Source of the DNA: Ailanthus altissimus
Taxonomy: Eukaryota > Streptophyta > Magnoliopsida > Sapindales > Simaroubaceae
Direction: 5' to 3'
NCBI GenBank assembly: GCA_946807835.1
Contig: OX327690.1
Coordinates: 16,402,501-16,466,500 of the forward strand
DNA: 64,000 bases
Position 1 is the stretch's first letter, and each line of letters begins with the position of its first letter. The translations under genes and the position numbers were made by a program. The notes beneath the pieces were generated by a model. That model did no database searches. It saw only the letters and a list, made by a program, of their open reading frames with translations, and had not been told where the DNA came from. This document shows, one piece after another, positions 49,271-63,875 of this stretch.

Positions 49271-49737
49271 TGTCACGGACTTAATCCTTCAACCCGTGCG
49301 GCCTTAGACACTTGCTAGTGCTAAGCAGCCAAAAACCCAACAAACTAAGAAAGAGATGAAGAAGAAGAACACAAGGTGTTTGATGAAAAGCTCTTGTATT
49401 AATAACAAAGAGAATTACAAGCTAAGAGGTGTTTTGCTCCAAATGAGAGCTCACCTATTTATAGCAAAAGCTATGTACAATGGACGGCTAAGATTACAAG
49501 CATTCAATGGTCTAGAATAAAAGCCACCTACCACAAGAATATCCAAGGGAATATTCCTATTCTAGAATACTCTACCAATTACTACTTACAAGTGGGCTTT
49601 GGCCCATTAATACAACAATCTCAAATGGACCTTCTAGAATGTGTGCATGGAATGCTCCAATGGCCCAAGTAGCTTTGAAGGGTCTTGGCGCGCACCAAAT
49701 GTTCGAGTTATTGCTTGAGAACATTTGGGGCGTGACA
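49271..49737 (-). repeat. 5' LTR of the gypsy element
   Basis: 467 bp, TGTCACG..CGTGACA, same as 44117-44583. On the minus strand it would hold the promoter; a TATA-like reverse complement of CTATTTATAGC occurs at about 49453-49463. Confidence 0.95.
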
Positions 49738-50688
49738 CTGTGGAAGAGAAAATAAAGCCCTTGCCAAAACAAGGCTACACTTGTTACCTCGCAATGGTTG
49801 GCGTCAAAGTACTCACCTTTGTTTTTGACATGGATGAGAAGGTATCATGCTTGTTTGTTCATTTTTAGTGTATACTATTTACTATAAAATTTGGGTTTGA
49901 TAGCATATAGCCTTTTTTGCTCCTACTGCTGACTGTAACAAGAATTTTAGCAAGTTCTCTAATGCAGAAATGTATATACACGAGGTATTTTTCATTTTAA
50001 TGTGCTGCTTTGGTATGGTTACTATATATATATATATATTGTTTAATGCATATATTTATTGTGAAATCAGCAAATATAACAAAAAGAGAAGGAGAGGTGC
50101 GTGGATAAGGTTCCCCACATTTTATTTTATGAAGGATTCCTAAACGATCCACTAACGAGGAATCAACATATCAAGTATTGATGCAATGCATATTCTAAAT
50201 GAATAAAGCAACATTGGAGCATTAGATTTTTATGAGTACCATCAAGTATACACGTGAAGCTTTATTATTGAGCACAATCTCAACATAACTATTATTGATT
50301 GTCCAATAGATACTAGGAATTTAGATACAAAAAGAGTACTTTACAGTAGAATTTTGTAAGGCAATAACTATGACTTTAGCCCTACTCTAGACATAAAATC
50401 AAACAGGCTGATTATTACCTATGCTCAGCATCAAGAACAAAGTTAAATCCTTTTTTCTGGTGCAGGGCACTGAGAAATGAGGAATTAGCGAGTTGAACTT
50501 ACACCACACCACATTTTTATGTTATTGTTTTAACCTTTCACCATTTAAAACACAAAATTTATTATTAACAAAAGAAAAGCAAAGAAAACTCATAATTTGT
50601 TAAACACAAAAATTATTATTAACAAAAGCAAAGCAAACTCATAATTTGTTAATTGGTCATGCATATGAATTTGACTTATGTTGTAACG
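49738..50688. other. Region right of the gypsy element, no gene recognised
   Basis: The first 100 bases continue the GC-richer piece that ended at 44116. The rest is AT-rich, with a TA microsatellite at about 50024-50040 and a short duplication around AACACAAAAATTATTATTAAC (50550-50640). Confidence 0.4.
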
Positions 50689-53374
50689 GTTGGAGATAGT
50701 GTTTACGTGTCATTCTATTTTGTGTATGAATATTTATTGATATTTATACAATGTATATTTTAATAAATCGTTAATTTATTATATCTTAATAATCTTGTTA
50801 CTTTTCAAATATTGTAGATTTAAATGAGTTTAGATCTGATCTAAAGATGTTTAGAGCAGCAATAAGAGTTACTAATTTTAAGAGTGAGAACCTTATTTGA
50901 CATGCGATAAAGACTTGATAATATTTATTATAATAATATAGTTGCAAGGAGTTATAAATGATGTTAAGAAATATCATTATACAATATATTTTAAAAACTT
51001 CATTTTTGATCAATATTTACCAACACGGGTCGATTGTTAAAGCTTTTAGTGTGTGTGTGTGTGTCTATATTTGAATTATCTAAACGATTAGTCTAAGTAG
51101 ATTGTGAGCTTAGTGGATGCTCGTATAAGTATGCAAGTATTCAATAAGACCTAAGTACTGAACAAACTCGCGAGAATCTATAATAGACATCTCATAAACC
51201 TATCAATGGATGGTCTTCTTGAGTTAAGTAATATTGTGATCCTTGACTTGAATGCCACGTGAGCTTGTGAGTAATTCACCATGCTTAGATTTCACACATA
51301 TAAAAGATCTTTTATAGTTTGATCTCTAGGTTTCGTTAGGTATGGTCTAATGCTCAAGAGTCAGGTGTGTGTAGATATAAACTCCGAAAAAGAGTTTTCG
51401 TAAGGTAAAACAATATTGCAAAAGAATTTACGGATATTGTTTATTAAAATAAAATTTTGAAAATAAATTTATAATCAAGTAAATAGATATTTGACAGCGA
51501 TGATTTATGTCTCTGCTATTTTAGGATATAGGTGATGGATAAACTATACAAATATAGTTGACCTCAATTTGTATAGTTCAACATACTATTTTTTTTTTGT
51601 ATCTGTGATATGTGAGTGGGCTAGTGTCTATAGACTTATAAAAATGTTTCATAAGACATATGTGTGTGAATTTAAAGAATCTCATAATGTAAAGTATACT
51701 TATTGAGCATTAGGATAACAGTTAAAATTGAAGAGTTAAATCTAAAAAACATATGGATAAACAGAATTTGATTTTATTATCTCTAGAAAGAAACACATGT
51801 CAAAATATTATAAGACTTTATTTAATTAAAGTTTAAGAGTTAAGCTTTTCTTTATTAAGTGACACTTGTCACATGCAAGTTTTGAATAAAATAATATTAC
51901 TTAATTGTTAAACTTCTTTTAAATTGATGACAAGTGTCCTTAAGATTGATTAATTAATTAATTAATCATGTGGCCATAAAATTGCCATTTGATGGCAAAA
52001 GAATGGTTTGGCCATTTGCTTTCAAAAGATAAACAGAAACTGCTTTTGTCTTGGTTAATTGATAAATAAGGTCGGCCAAATGTAGGGACATAAAATGCGT
52101 ATTTGTACACATAGCCATTAAAATAATCAACAAATAAAATGAAAAATTGTTTTTTATTTTAGTTAAAAAAGGATGGCTGACCAAATGAAATTGAATTGGC
52201 TAAATGTATGAGATACACTTGAGGACTTTTGAAAGCAATACATAGTTTTACTATTGGAGAGACAAAAGAAAGAAAACAAAAGTTGTTTTTTTTAAGCCTT
52301 TATTTTTTTAATTACTTGGTTCGGCTATTTTTGCTAAAGGTACAAAAGGCGTTTTGTGTTGTTTTACCCTGAGAAAGCAAAAGAAACTCAAGAGAGTGAA
52401 AACAAAAACTTACTAGTTTTGAGCTCACTAAAATTAAAGTATAGAAGTGCCGTCTCCGGCAGCCCTTGGGATTGCCGATCTTCATGCCACCTATGCTGGC
52501 GTCCGGTGGGTGTTCTGGTGGTTAGTCCCGTCGGATTAGGCCGCTCTCAAACTCCAGGCATCGCCTGTGTCCCTTGGCCATTTTTTGGCGTGTTTGGTTT
52601 CCGACCGGATGCTATCGCTCATTTTCCTATGTGCCCTGCCCCTGTTGATTTTGACAATTTCACCTCTCTGTTTGTTGGGTTATTATTGTTAGTTAGGAGT
52701 AGATTTGACGATAGTTTTAGTTTAAATTATGCGGTCAATAATTTCTCCCTTGTTCAAGGGATCTGTATTTCTCTTTTTACAGAAAGGTCTGTATTTCTCT
52801 TTCTACGAAAATATTTACCTTCCTTTTCTATGGAAAGGTCTTATATCTCTTTCTTTTGAACGAGTCCGTATGTGTTATTACCTAAGATGGGTATAACTGT
52901 CATTCTTCTTTGTAAGAGTTTTGGCTCAGATCTCAAGATGTAACTCTCTTATTTTGTTATTTCTTTTATCGTTGTATCAAAGACATCTATTGTAATATCT
53001 TGATGATATTAATGAAATGATATGAATTTATTCTAAAAAAAAAAAATTAAAGTTTAGAATTGTTTATGAGAGCACTTCAGGATGGGATTGCGCATTTTAA
53101 ACTATTTAAATACACCGACGGTCTTCAAAAGTATATTTTTTTTTATTATTGTAGAATTAAATTTGAAGCATGTAGTTTTTTAAATATATTTTACGTTTCC
53201 GCTGCATGCTATGTATGACACGTATATGCATTTCACTAACCAAATACACATACACTTTTACACCGTACTTATAGTAACAAGTACCCTAAATTCCTCCATT
53301 CAAGAGCTATTACTACAAGTTAGTAGAGTCCAACTTGTTAAATTCTTTAGGTCCTTCTATAAAATAGCACGTTC
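50689..53374. repeat. Left copy of a 2.2-kb tandem duplication
   Basis: Aligned blocks shared with 53414-55682 include TGAATATTTATTGATATTTA, ATTGTGAGCTTAGTGGA, CATAAAATTGCCATTTGATG and TATGTATGACACG, all in the same order. This copy contains the retroposon 52447-53043. Its start and end resemble LTR borders, so it may be a degenerate LTR repeat array and not a simple duplication. No coding sequence. Confidence 0.8.
52447..53043 (+). mobile_element. 5'-truncated LINE-like retroposon
   Basis: AAATTAAAGTATAGAA (52431-52446) and AAATTAAAGTTTAGAA (53044-53059) form a 16-bp target duplication with one change. An A run ends the element at about 53035-53046. Its last 300 bp match the 3' end of the minus-strand retroposon at 42134-43671. 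It carries an unrecognised open frame of 167 codons at 52356-52859 that begins outside the element, so it is not a gene. Confidence 0.85.
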
Positions 53375-53413
53375 ATTGATATCATAGTGAATGACATTAG
53401 AGCAAGTAAGAGA

Positions 53414-55682
53414 TGTTGAAAATGGTGCTTACTTATTATTCTGTTTTATATATGAATATTTATTGATATTTATACAATGTACATTTCAGTAAATCGTTAA
53501 TTTATTATATAGTAATAATCTAGTTACTTTTCAAACATTGTAGATATAAAGAAATTTAGATCTAATTTAAAGATATTTATATCACACTAAGAGATAATAA
53601 TTCTAAGAGTTAGAACTTTATCTGGAATAGAATAAAGACTCAATATATTTATTGTGATAACATAATTGGAAGGATTTGTAAATAGTGCTAAGAAATGTCA
53701 TTATACAGTATATTTTCAAAAACATCATTCCTGATCAATGTTTACAAACACAAGTCAATTGGTAAAACTTCCAGATCAATATATGTTTATATTAGGAATG
53801 TTCAGACGATTAGTCTTAGATTGTGAGCTTAGTGGAGGCTCGTATAAGCATGCAGGTATTTAGTAAAGATTGAGTACTGAACAGACTCACAATGACCTTC
53901 AATAGATATCTCATAAACCAGTCAATGGATGGTCTTCTCGAGTTTAGTAGTATTTGTGTTTTTTTTACCTGAGCTTCACCATAGGCTTGTGAGTGATCCA
54001 CCATGCTTAGATTCCACACATATAAGAGACCTTTCATTCCACACATATAAAAGACCTTTTATGGTCTGACCTCTATGTGTCGTTAAAATGGTTCGATACT
54101 TATAAAGTTCATTGTGCGTAGATATGGGATCCGTCAACTTATATGAGTAGGCTATATATCCTGATGCTTCGAGATTATATTTCAAAAATTCTTATGGCTA
54201 TAAGTATAAACAAAAAAAAAACGGTTCTTTAAGAAAAAATAATATCATAAAAAAGTTTGCAGATATTATTTATTGAAATACAAATTTGGAGATAAGTTCA
54301 TAGTCAAACAAATAAAGATTTAATAGTTTTTGAAGATCTATATCTGTTCTCTTTTAGGATATAAGTGACAGAAAGACTATATAAATATGATTGACCTCAA
54401 CTTATATGGTTCAATACGCCATTTTTATTGTATCTGTGACATGTGAGTAAGGCAGTGTCCATAGACTTATAGAAATGATCCATAAAACAAATAATTATGA
54501 ATTTAGAGATTCTCACAATATAAAGTATATTCATTAAGTATTAAGATAGCAATTAGGGTCAAAGAGTTCAATTCAAAAAACTTATAGATAAACAAAATTT
54601 AATTTTAACACCTCTTAAAAAAGACATATGTCAAAATATTATAAGACTTTATTTAATTAAAGTTCAAGAGTTAATTTTTTTTTATTAAGTGATACTTGTC
54701 ATATTTTTAATTATTTTGATTATTTTAATCAAATCTTAATTGTTAAGTTTTGAATAAATAATATTATTTAATTGTTAACCTTTTTTTACATTAATGACAA
54801 GTGTTCTTAAAATTAATTAATTAATCAATTAATCATATGGCCATAAAATTGCCATTTGATGGCAAAAGAATGATTCGACCATTCTATTTCAAAAGATAGA
54901 CAAAAATTGTTTTTATCTTGGTTAATTAATAGATAGGTCGGCCAAATGTGTAGACATAAAATGTGCATTTGTACATTAAAAGTCATTAAAATAATCAACA
55001 AATAAAATGCAAAATTATTTTACATTTTAGTTATAAAAAAAAAAAGGATGGTCGGCCAAATAAAAATGAATTAGCTAAGTGTATAAGATACACTTAAAGG
55101 ACTTTTGAAAGAGATACATGGTTCAACGATTGGAGAGATAAAGGAAAGAAAACAAAAGTTGTTTTCTTAAGTCTTTTTTTTTAATTACTTAGTTCGACCA
55201 TTTTTCAAAGGCACAAAGGAGTTTTGTGTTGTTTTACTTTGAGAAAGCATAAGAAACCAAGAGTATGAAACTAAAAGTTTAAGTGTTCAGATAACAAAAT
55301 AATCAAAAACTTATATTGTATATAAAGTTATAATTTTAAAACTTTGAGCTTATAAGTCAAATTTTAAAATTGTTTGCAGAAGCGTTTTAAGGTGAGATTC
55401 TGCACATTTCAAACTGTTAAATTACATCGACAGTTTTTAAAGTTATATTTTTTATTATTATAATAAAATTAAATTTAAAGCATATGATTTTTGAAATTTA
55501 TCTTACGTTTTCGCTACATATTATGTATGACACGCATATATTCCACTAACTAAACACATACACTCTCACACCATACTTACAGTAACGAATACCCTAAATG
55601 CCTCCAATCAAGAGCTACTGTTACCATTTATTAGAGTTTGAACTGTTAAATTCTTTAGGTCTTCCTATTAAACAGCACATTC
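53414..55682. repeat. Right copy of the 2.2-kb tandem duplication
   Basis: It aligns with 50689-53374 after removing the retroposon, with many substitutions and small indels. It contains a 27-bp tandem duplication around ATTCCACACATATAA at about 54010-54060. Confidence 0.8.
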
Positions 55683-57052
55683 TTTCTTCTGACTTATGAC
55701 AAAATAAAGAAATGGGTTGAAGCCACAAGCAACTGTTTTTCACCACTTCTCGGCAAAAGTTATGACTTGACATGTAATTGAAACTAGTTTTAGAAACGAA
55801 GAAACATCCTTCACAGAAAATAAGCTATTAAGATGGCTTCTAGCATAATTAAAAAATAAAGTTTGGATGAAAAAGAAAACAACAGTGTAAAGTGTAGTTT
55901 ACCATTTTATTATTCAACATAATAGGCCACAGTCTTATATTAACAACATAATTTAAGTGTAATTTACTATTTTATTCAATCAACATAATAGGCTACAGTC
56001 TTATATTAACAACATAATTAAGTGTAGTTTACCATTTTATTCAACATAATAGACCACAATCTTAGATTCAGCATCTTTTCCTAGCAAACAGTAAACCAAA
56101 CAAATTAGGACAAAGCAATCCAATCTAAGCTATTCTAAGCTAACAATCTAAATTAAATGAGCTTTTCACCCATGAAATCCTCGGTGGTTATAATTGTTAG
56201 AGAAATTTTCAAAAATAACCTCATAATTTTATAAATATACTTTTTAACCACCTTTTAATTACTTATTATTTATTAGTCAAATAAACTGTAAAGAGACATA
56301 TTTGTCCTCATATACATAATCTAATGTTAAATAAAATATTTAAACCCAAATCTAACAAATCTATTTGAGTTGATCCATCTCTAAAAGTACATTTCAACAT
56401 TCAGAATTTAAAATAAGTAGATTTGAAGTGGTTGCATCGCAAAAAAAAATTAAAAAATGAGGTGACAAAAAAAAACTGGGAGTTGCATTGCAAGAAACTG
56501 TCGCGGCCCCACGATGCCATTGTGCCATCTCGAGTAAGGCGTCTCAGGCCTGAGATGCCATGGCCGAGATGTGCTGAACCTAGATAGTGATTGGTCGCCG
56601 TCTGGATTTGGTAAATTTTTTCAAATAAGCTATTTTTTGTCGGATTTAAACTTTTTTTCATCATTTTAAACCATTTTTTATTTATAATTTATCTACATCA
56701 TTTTTGTTTAGATAATTTTGAATTGAGAGAAAGGGAATTTTGGTTAGAGAGAGAGTAGAAAGAGAGTTTTTTCTGTTTAAGGGTATAAGAGTCCGAATTT
56801 TATATTTTTGACTGTTAAAGAATATAAAATTCAAATGTGGCTAAAATAGTATATTTATAAAATTTTGAGATTATTTCTAAAAATTTCCTTAATTGTTATT
56901 AAGTGAGCTTCCTGAAATGGCATAAGAGTCCATTTGGCTGCTAGAGTTCCTGAGAGTGCTAAAAATATTTGTGTTCACATGTCAAATTAGGCTTGTACGC
57001 TGCACTCAAACTACACAACCCTAATAGTATTTTGCTTGGATTTTTGGGTAAG
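55683..57052. other. AT-rich intergenic region with a minisatellite, no gene
   Basis: Apart from the 65-bp array at 55890-56070 nothing recognisable is present. A GC-richer island at 56500-56600 includes the palindrome TCTCAGGCCTGAGA (56542-56555). Confidence 0.4.
55890..56070. repeat. 65-bp minisatellite, 2.8 copies
   Basis: Units start with AAGTGTARTTTAC at 55890, 55955 and 56020, exactly 65 bp apart, and contain CAACATAATAGRCYACA. The copies differ at a few bases. Confidence 0.93.
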
Positions 57053-57057
57053 CAGCA

Positions 57058-57939
57058 TGTTGAGGGAGAAAATACCCTTCTTCCTCTTGAGGTTATGTTA
57101 AAGCGAAGAACCCAAGATTTAACCTAAAACTCTAATCTCCTTGCGCAACGGAATAACCTGTTAATCAAGCAAAATAGCAAGAATCCAAAGTAGAATATAA
57201 AAGAGCACAACATAATCTTACGTGATTCGGCTAATTGCCTACGTCCACGGTGGATCCAAAGATCCCAACCTCTCTTATTAACTCCCTAGAGATTTTATAA
57301 GGAAAACCCAATTTGAAGAACTCTCAAAAGGACCTAATGTTTAGTGAACCCTTATTTTACTACGAACAATGATCACCTAAACGACGGTTCCACCCTAGCG
57401 TACACAAGCACTTAGTGTCTACCTAGTTCTTTCCCTCTCTTAATGCTTAATCTCAACTAAAGTATTTACAAGTGTTTATATATGGTGTATTTCGTGCTTA
57501 CTAACCTTATTCTTTGTTGGAGTAAGAGTCCACTTGTTTTGAAAGTCCAAAACTTTCTAAAACTCGAAATTCGGATGAAAAACGAACATCCTCACCCGTT
57601 CTGGTGCTGCGGCGCTCGTCCTTGGACACAGCGGCATTGGCCAAAATAACGCCCATCGCCGCGGCACTGAGGACCCAGCGCCGCAGTGCTGGGGTGCTAT
57701 CCTGGGAGCTACGGCGCTCAGTTATAGGTGCTGCAGCGGTCAGCCCTGGCAGTACCTATCTCGCATTTCTTCACTTCTTTCGTGTCTTCGAGTCCTGTTT
57801 CGCTTCCCCCTTCGTGTCTCACATATCCTAGACTTTTTCATACGTGTCCCACGCGTTTTAAACTTCTTATGACTCTCTACTTTGATATTCATCTCAATTC
57901 TTATCCAACCAAAATTGTTAAATCACTAATTTTCCAACA
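57058..57939. mobile_element. Solo LTR (882 bp), copia-type, related to the 29487 element
   Basis: It begins TGTTGAGGGAGAAAA and ends ATTTTCCAACA. CAGCA (57053-57057) and CAACA (57940-57944) fit a 5-bp duplication with one change. It shares the CTACGTCCACGGTGGAT block and the general layout with the LTRs at 29487 and 31638, and has a GC-rich block at 57605-57750. No coding sequence. Confidence 0.72.
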
Positions 57940-58055
57940 CAACATTTATTTTCTAAGTTTAGCATAAAATTGTTTCTTATTCTGAATCAAACATGTATCC
58001 CTCTTTTTTATGTATTACATATTTCTGTTGTTTCAACAATTGGTTCTGTTGGCAG

Positions 58056-58825
58056 GTGGTTTGAAGGTTTATTTGCAAATTAAACTCTTAAGATCACAGA
58101 GGAGTTCTTGCAACCTACAAAAATCAAGGTAGATAATTGCTAGTGGAAATTATTATATTAAGAGATTCAAGTCTCACATGATCTAAAATCTAACAAGCTT
58201 TAAAACTAAAGTCTCACACATTAACCTTTTGAAGTTGGTAGATTAGAAGTAATTTTATGATATCAGTTGCACTAGTGTACTATGATACTTATTTCTGTAG
58301 TTGCATTTTTGACTGTATCTTGTTACTTGTCTTTCCAAAAGCTATAACTTCTTTCCCTTTCCAGTATTATTATTTTATCCGTCTGATGGGTCAGAAGGCA
58401 TCACATGTTGCTTTGGAATGCAATCCAGTCTCACCCAAATATGGTTTGTATTTCTTGCCTATTGCAATATTTTTGTTTGATGTATTATTTTTCTTTTGTA
58501 TTTATAAACCCTTTCTAAATCATGTGTATAACTTTTGCAGGTAATTCTAGGTGAGGAGATAGCAGCTTCCAAGTTTACTCTTTTTAACATGACAAAACAA
58601 ATTTGTGATGTCGTTTAAGCCAGAGCGGAGCAAGGTTTTGAATCTATGTTGCTGCTTTTTTAAAACTCCCCCCTTCTGTGATATGATTATAATTATTGTT
58701 GTCTAACCTAGTGTATTTGGACTAGCCAAGAACCATGGTGTCATCCTACTACCGGAAGGTCTTACAGAAAGCATTCCTGAAGTTTATTCTCTTTTGAATG
58801 TAATTCATGCATTTAAAATAGTTAT
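58056..58825 (+). pseudogene. Fragment of pyrophosphate-fructose 6-phosphate phosphotransferase, alpha subunit
   Basis: Four exon-like blocks with AG/GT borders are present. At 58056-58128, with a frame change, there is EGLFAN-stop-TLKITEEF followed by ATYKNQ. At 58365-58443 there is YYYFIRLMGQKASHVALEC, then a 2-base loss. At 58541-58634 there is VILGEEIAASKFTLFNMTKQ, ICDVV-stop-ARAEQ. At 58736-58825 there is KNHGVILLPEGLTESIPEVY. The match is to the regulatory alpha subunit of the cytosolic PPi-dependent phosphofructokinase of glycolysis. Exons expected between the first and second blocks are absent, and the beginning and end of the gene are missing. Introns are kept, so it came from genomic DNA and not from mRNA. 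Confidence 0.9.
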
Positions 58826-60863
58826 GCCTTCTTTAGGTGCCTCCTCTCTTGTTCCCTCTATCCCTCAATCGAGAGGAGAGTTATTTGAAGCTTTATGTTA
58901 TAGATGTTTTTTCGTCCTTTGCTGCAGTAACATTTTCATCAATTTCCATAATTGTGACTCGGTGATTTAATGTTGGCATTTGTATCATAACAGTACTGAA
59001 GATGAGTGTCCTCTTAATAAAAATTTGAACTAAAAAATTATCTTAATCTCTCTTTCTCTAGCATGTCTGCATCATTTTTATATGTATATAATTTCTTATA
59101 ATTCCTGGTGTAGGTTTATTTGCCGGATGGGTCTGTATTTTTTCAACTCGTTAGGACTTGGATGGGTTTTCTAGAGTATGATTAGTAGTAAACCAAGATC
59201 TTTTCCGTTAGACTGTTAAAGCTTGTAGCAATATGGTTACAAGCTTGATCAGTCCAACGGAAACCAGAACATATGTGAGAAAAGAGTTACAATTTACTAA
59301 CCACGGTATTGAAGGAGTTTTATATTAGTTGATAACTGAGTTATTGCAATTTTTTTGATTTATTACATACTTGTAACATTGAAATTGAATTTAAAATTAT
59401 AACATTTAACGTAATTAAAATTAAAATTAGAATTAAAATCAAAATTATAATATTTATCAATATAAAAAAGTTAAAATAATTATTCTAAAATGTAAGTCCA
59501 AATTAAATTATTGATAATAAAATTAGAAACCAATAATAAAAATTATTAAATAGTATAAAAAATCTTTTTAAATATAAAAAAATTTAAAACTAAATATTTG
59601 GCTAAAAATAAAATTTGGATCCATTAAGGACCTGCGCCAAAAATAGACTTAAGATTTTTGGATAAAAAATGAACAATGTCTAGAAATAACTTGTGTTCTA
59701 ATCCATTCCAACCATGTTTTGGTCAAGACACGTATTGTCCTGGTAAGTTATCCTGATTGAGATAGATTTTTTTGTCCCAATTAGGACTTGGGTTCATCTC
59801 GAACCTAACTCAAATCCGACCTGAACTCAATTTGTCCACCTTTACATTTAATGATACTATTTTATTATTAAATTACGATAAAATCTATCATTGAATTGAC
59901 ATTACTATGTCATTATATGTCATCACTATGATGTCATCATTACATCATCATCCACATCATCTGTCATTTCATCTGCCACCTGTGCAACCATTTGTCATTT
60001 AACATAAAAATATGACAATTTTGTGATAGAATAATTATATCACACAATTAACTCTATCACTATTTGATGATATGTTTTATTTATCAGCAATTAATGAGTC
60101 CACTTTGATATAAACTCTATTACAAATCGTGCTTTATGATAGTTTTTGTTTATCACAAAATTTATTTTTTATACTAATGACCACTTTTAAAATTGCTCAG
60201 AACAATGGTCGAAACTTGATTATCTTGTTTGATTAGACTCATAATAAGGGAAAACAATCTCTACCCATATAAAGTGCGAGAAAGTTAAAATACGACCACC
60301 CTAAAAGATCAAAAGAAATTATAAAAAATGACTTAACTTATAAGAGACGTAGAAAATTGTGAATAAAGTTAAGTTTATTAAGAAAAAATTCTTAAATCTA
60401 ATGGACATTCCTAAAATAATGATATAAATCATATTAAAATAAAAAAGATTCAATATAATTTAAAAAAAAAAACTCTGATAATAGAATCTAAAAAGAGAAT
60501 ATTCATAAAGTTTCCATATTAAAAATAATTTAGAACTACAAGTAAAATTTACATTTTCATCTTATAAATAGAGTAAAAAATTAGCATAAGAGGAAGAACA
60601 TCCTTAATATTATCATCAACACCAAGAGATCATTAGTATTGCGAGAGTATTATTAAAAGATCAATTATTGTTGACCTTATTATCACATACGTAAAATATA
60701 AGGGATATACCAAAAAAACATATAGAAAATGTTATCTATCTTCTCTTCCCTTACTGTAGTTGTTTTATTTTTTATTTTTTAATTTTTTTTGAAACTTTAT
60801 TAACTTAAGCATTGAAGTGTGTATGTTAAAAATTTTTTTGATGCAACATCAGATTTTTTTTGG

Positions 60864-60994
60864 TTATAAAATTTTAATCAAACGCAATATTCATGAAGGA
60901 AAAAAGTGGTTCAATAGATTTAATTTTTTTATCTCATTTTCTCTAATTATAAAATTTTAATCAAACGCAACATTCATGAAAGAAAAAAGTGGTT
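60864..60994. repeat. Short direct duplication, 83-bp offset
   Basis: The stretch TTATAAAATTTTAATCAAAC followed by GCAAYATTCATGAA occurs at 60864 and 60947 with few changes; the second copy stops at about 60994. Confidence 0.85.
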
Positions 60995-61554
60995 TTAATT
61001 TTTTATCATATCTTTTGCCGTCCCAGTTAAACTTTTACAGAAAAATAAATTCAACTTGAGCGTTCTCTCTTGATTAATGTAATCGTCCTAATTTAAAATC
61101 AAACTCTCAAAGTTAGAAAGTTAAAAGAAAAAAGTAAAGGTGGTGTTGGGGGGTTTGGGGAAAGGAAATGAAAGTTGAGATTTAGTATGAACAAGTTCTT
61201 ATTAATCAAGCATCTGATTTTTGTAGATATTTTGGAAAAGTTCCAAAAATTTTGAATTCTCAATTAAATACCTCAGGCATTAAAATAGATTGGTTAGACT
61301 CATAACATTTCAAAATAGCACTCACACTTGCCATTTAAATTAATTAATTTCCTATGGGGATTTCTGTGAATTACTATTAATTACAACTATTATTATTTCT
61401 TAGTCATTTCTGTTAACTTCACACCCAAAGAAGAAGAAAATGAATTGAAAATTCATTTTATAAAATCTGGTGCAATCAAGCACCAGCAATACCTTTTTCT
61501 ACAGAAACTCGGTTGTATAAAATCATCTCATTTAACCTAGTCTTTATACAATGT

Positions 61555-61581
61555 AATATATATATATATATATATATATAT
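61555..61581. repeat. TA microsatellite
   Basis: Uninterrupted alternating TA run of about 27 bases. Confidence 0.95.
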
Positions 61582-62017
61582 TGAGGTCATTGTAAGTCCA
61601 AAACTTGTCTGTAAATTAAATTGAGAAAATGACTGCTAAACCCTTTTAGTTTAACCCAATTATCTTAAACACCTTTAAGTGTCAAAATTACCTGAAAGTT
61701 CTCCATTAGGGAGTATTTTATGCCTTAAGTATCCCTCTAATTTGTATTAAAAAAATGGATCTTTTAAGAAGTTTTAAAATTAGGAGGATGTTTAAGATAA
61801 TTAGGCTAAACTAAAAAGGTCTAACAATACTTTTTCCAATTAAATTTACAAAAGGTTGGGTGCCCTGCCCCTTATATTCAGTGGTGAAGACACCATTGTA
61901 TGAATTTTTTGGACAATTCTACATTTTACAAGACAAAAAATGTCCAAGGATTGTGATAACTGATAAGTTACCAACTGCAAGTGAGCAGTACCTTGAGCAG
62001 AGCCTTCAAGTCTTTCT

Positions 62018-63875
<1,858 letters not shown>

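Larger units (their letters stand above)
44117..49737 (-). mobile_element. Ty3/gypsy chromovirus-type retrotransposon, full length and young
   Basis: Two 467-bp LTRs (44117-44583 and 49271-49737) begin TGTCACG and end CGTGACA and are identical by eye, so insertion is recent. CTGT lies directly outside both ends (44113-44116 and 49738-49741), one base short of the usual 5-bp duplication. The primer site is at 49257-49268 and the polypurine tract at 44584-44595. The single minus-strand frame between them encodes gag, protease, reverse transcriptase, RNase H, integrase and a chromodomain, the order that defines Ty3/gypsy chromoviruses. Three in-frame stops interrupt it. GC content is higher than in the surroundings. 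Confidence 0.97.
58826..62017. other. AT-rich intergenic region, small repeats only
   Basis: It contains an imperfect hairpin (59203-59262), a piece of the AT-rich minisatellite family (about 59380-59460), the TATCAC motif region (60015-60170), an 83-bp-offset duplication (60864-60994) and a TA microsatellite (about 61555-61581). The part next to 62018 is the likely 3' untranslated region of the ABCC gene. No coding frame is recognised. Confidence 0.45.

Noticed and set aside
52356..52859. 167-codon + strand frame
   Set aside because: It starts in the flanking duplicated repeat and runs into the retroposon across its border, so it is not an ancient coding unit.
55890..56070. Regularly spaced repeats reminiscent of a CRISPR array
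   Set aside because: The 65-bp units are contiguous with no unique spacers, in plant nuclear DNA; a minisatellite.
56542..56555. 14-bp palindrome TCTCAGGCCTGAGA
   Set aside because: Single short palindrome without context; expected by chance in a window of this size or nearly so.
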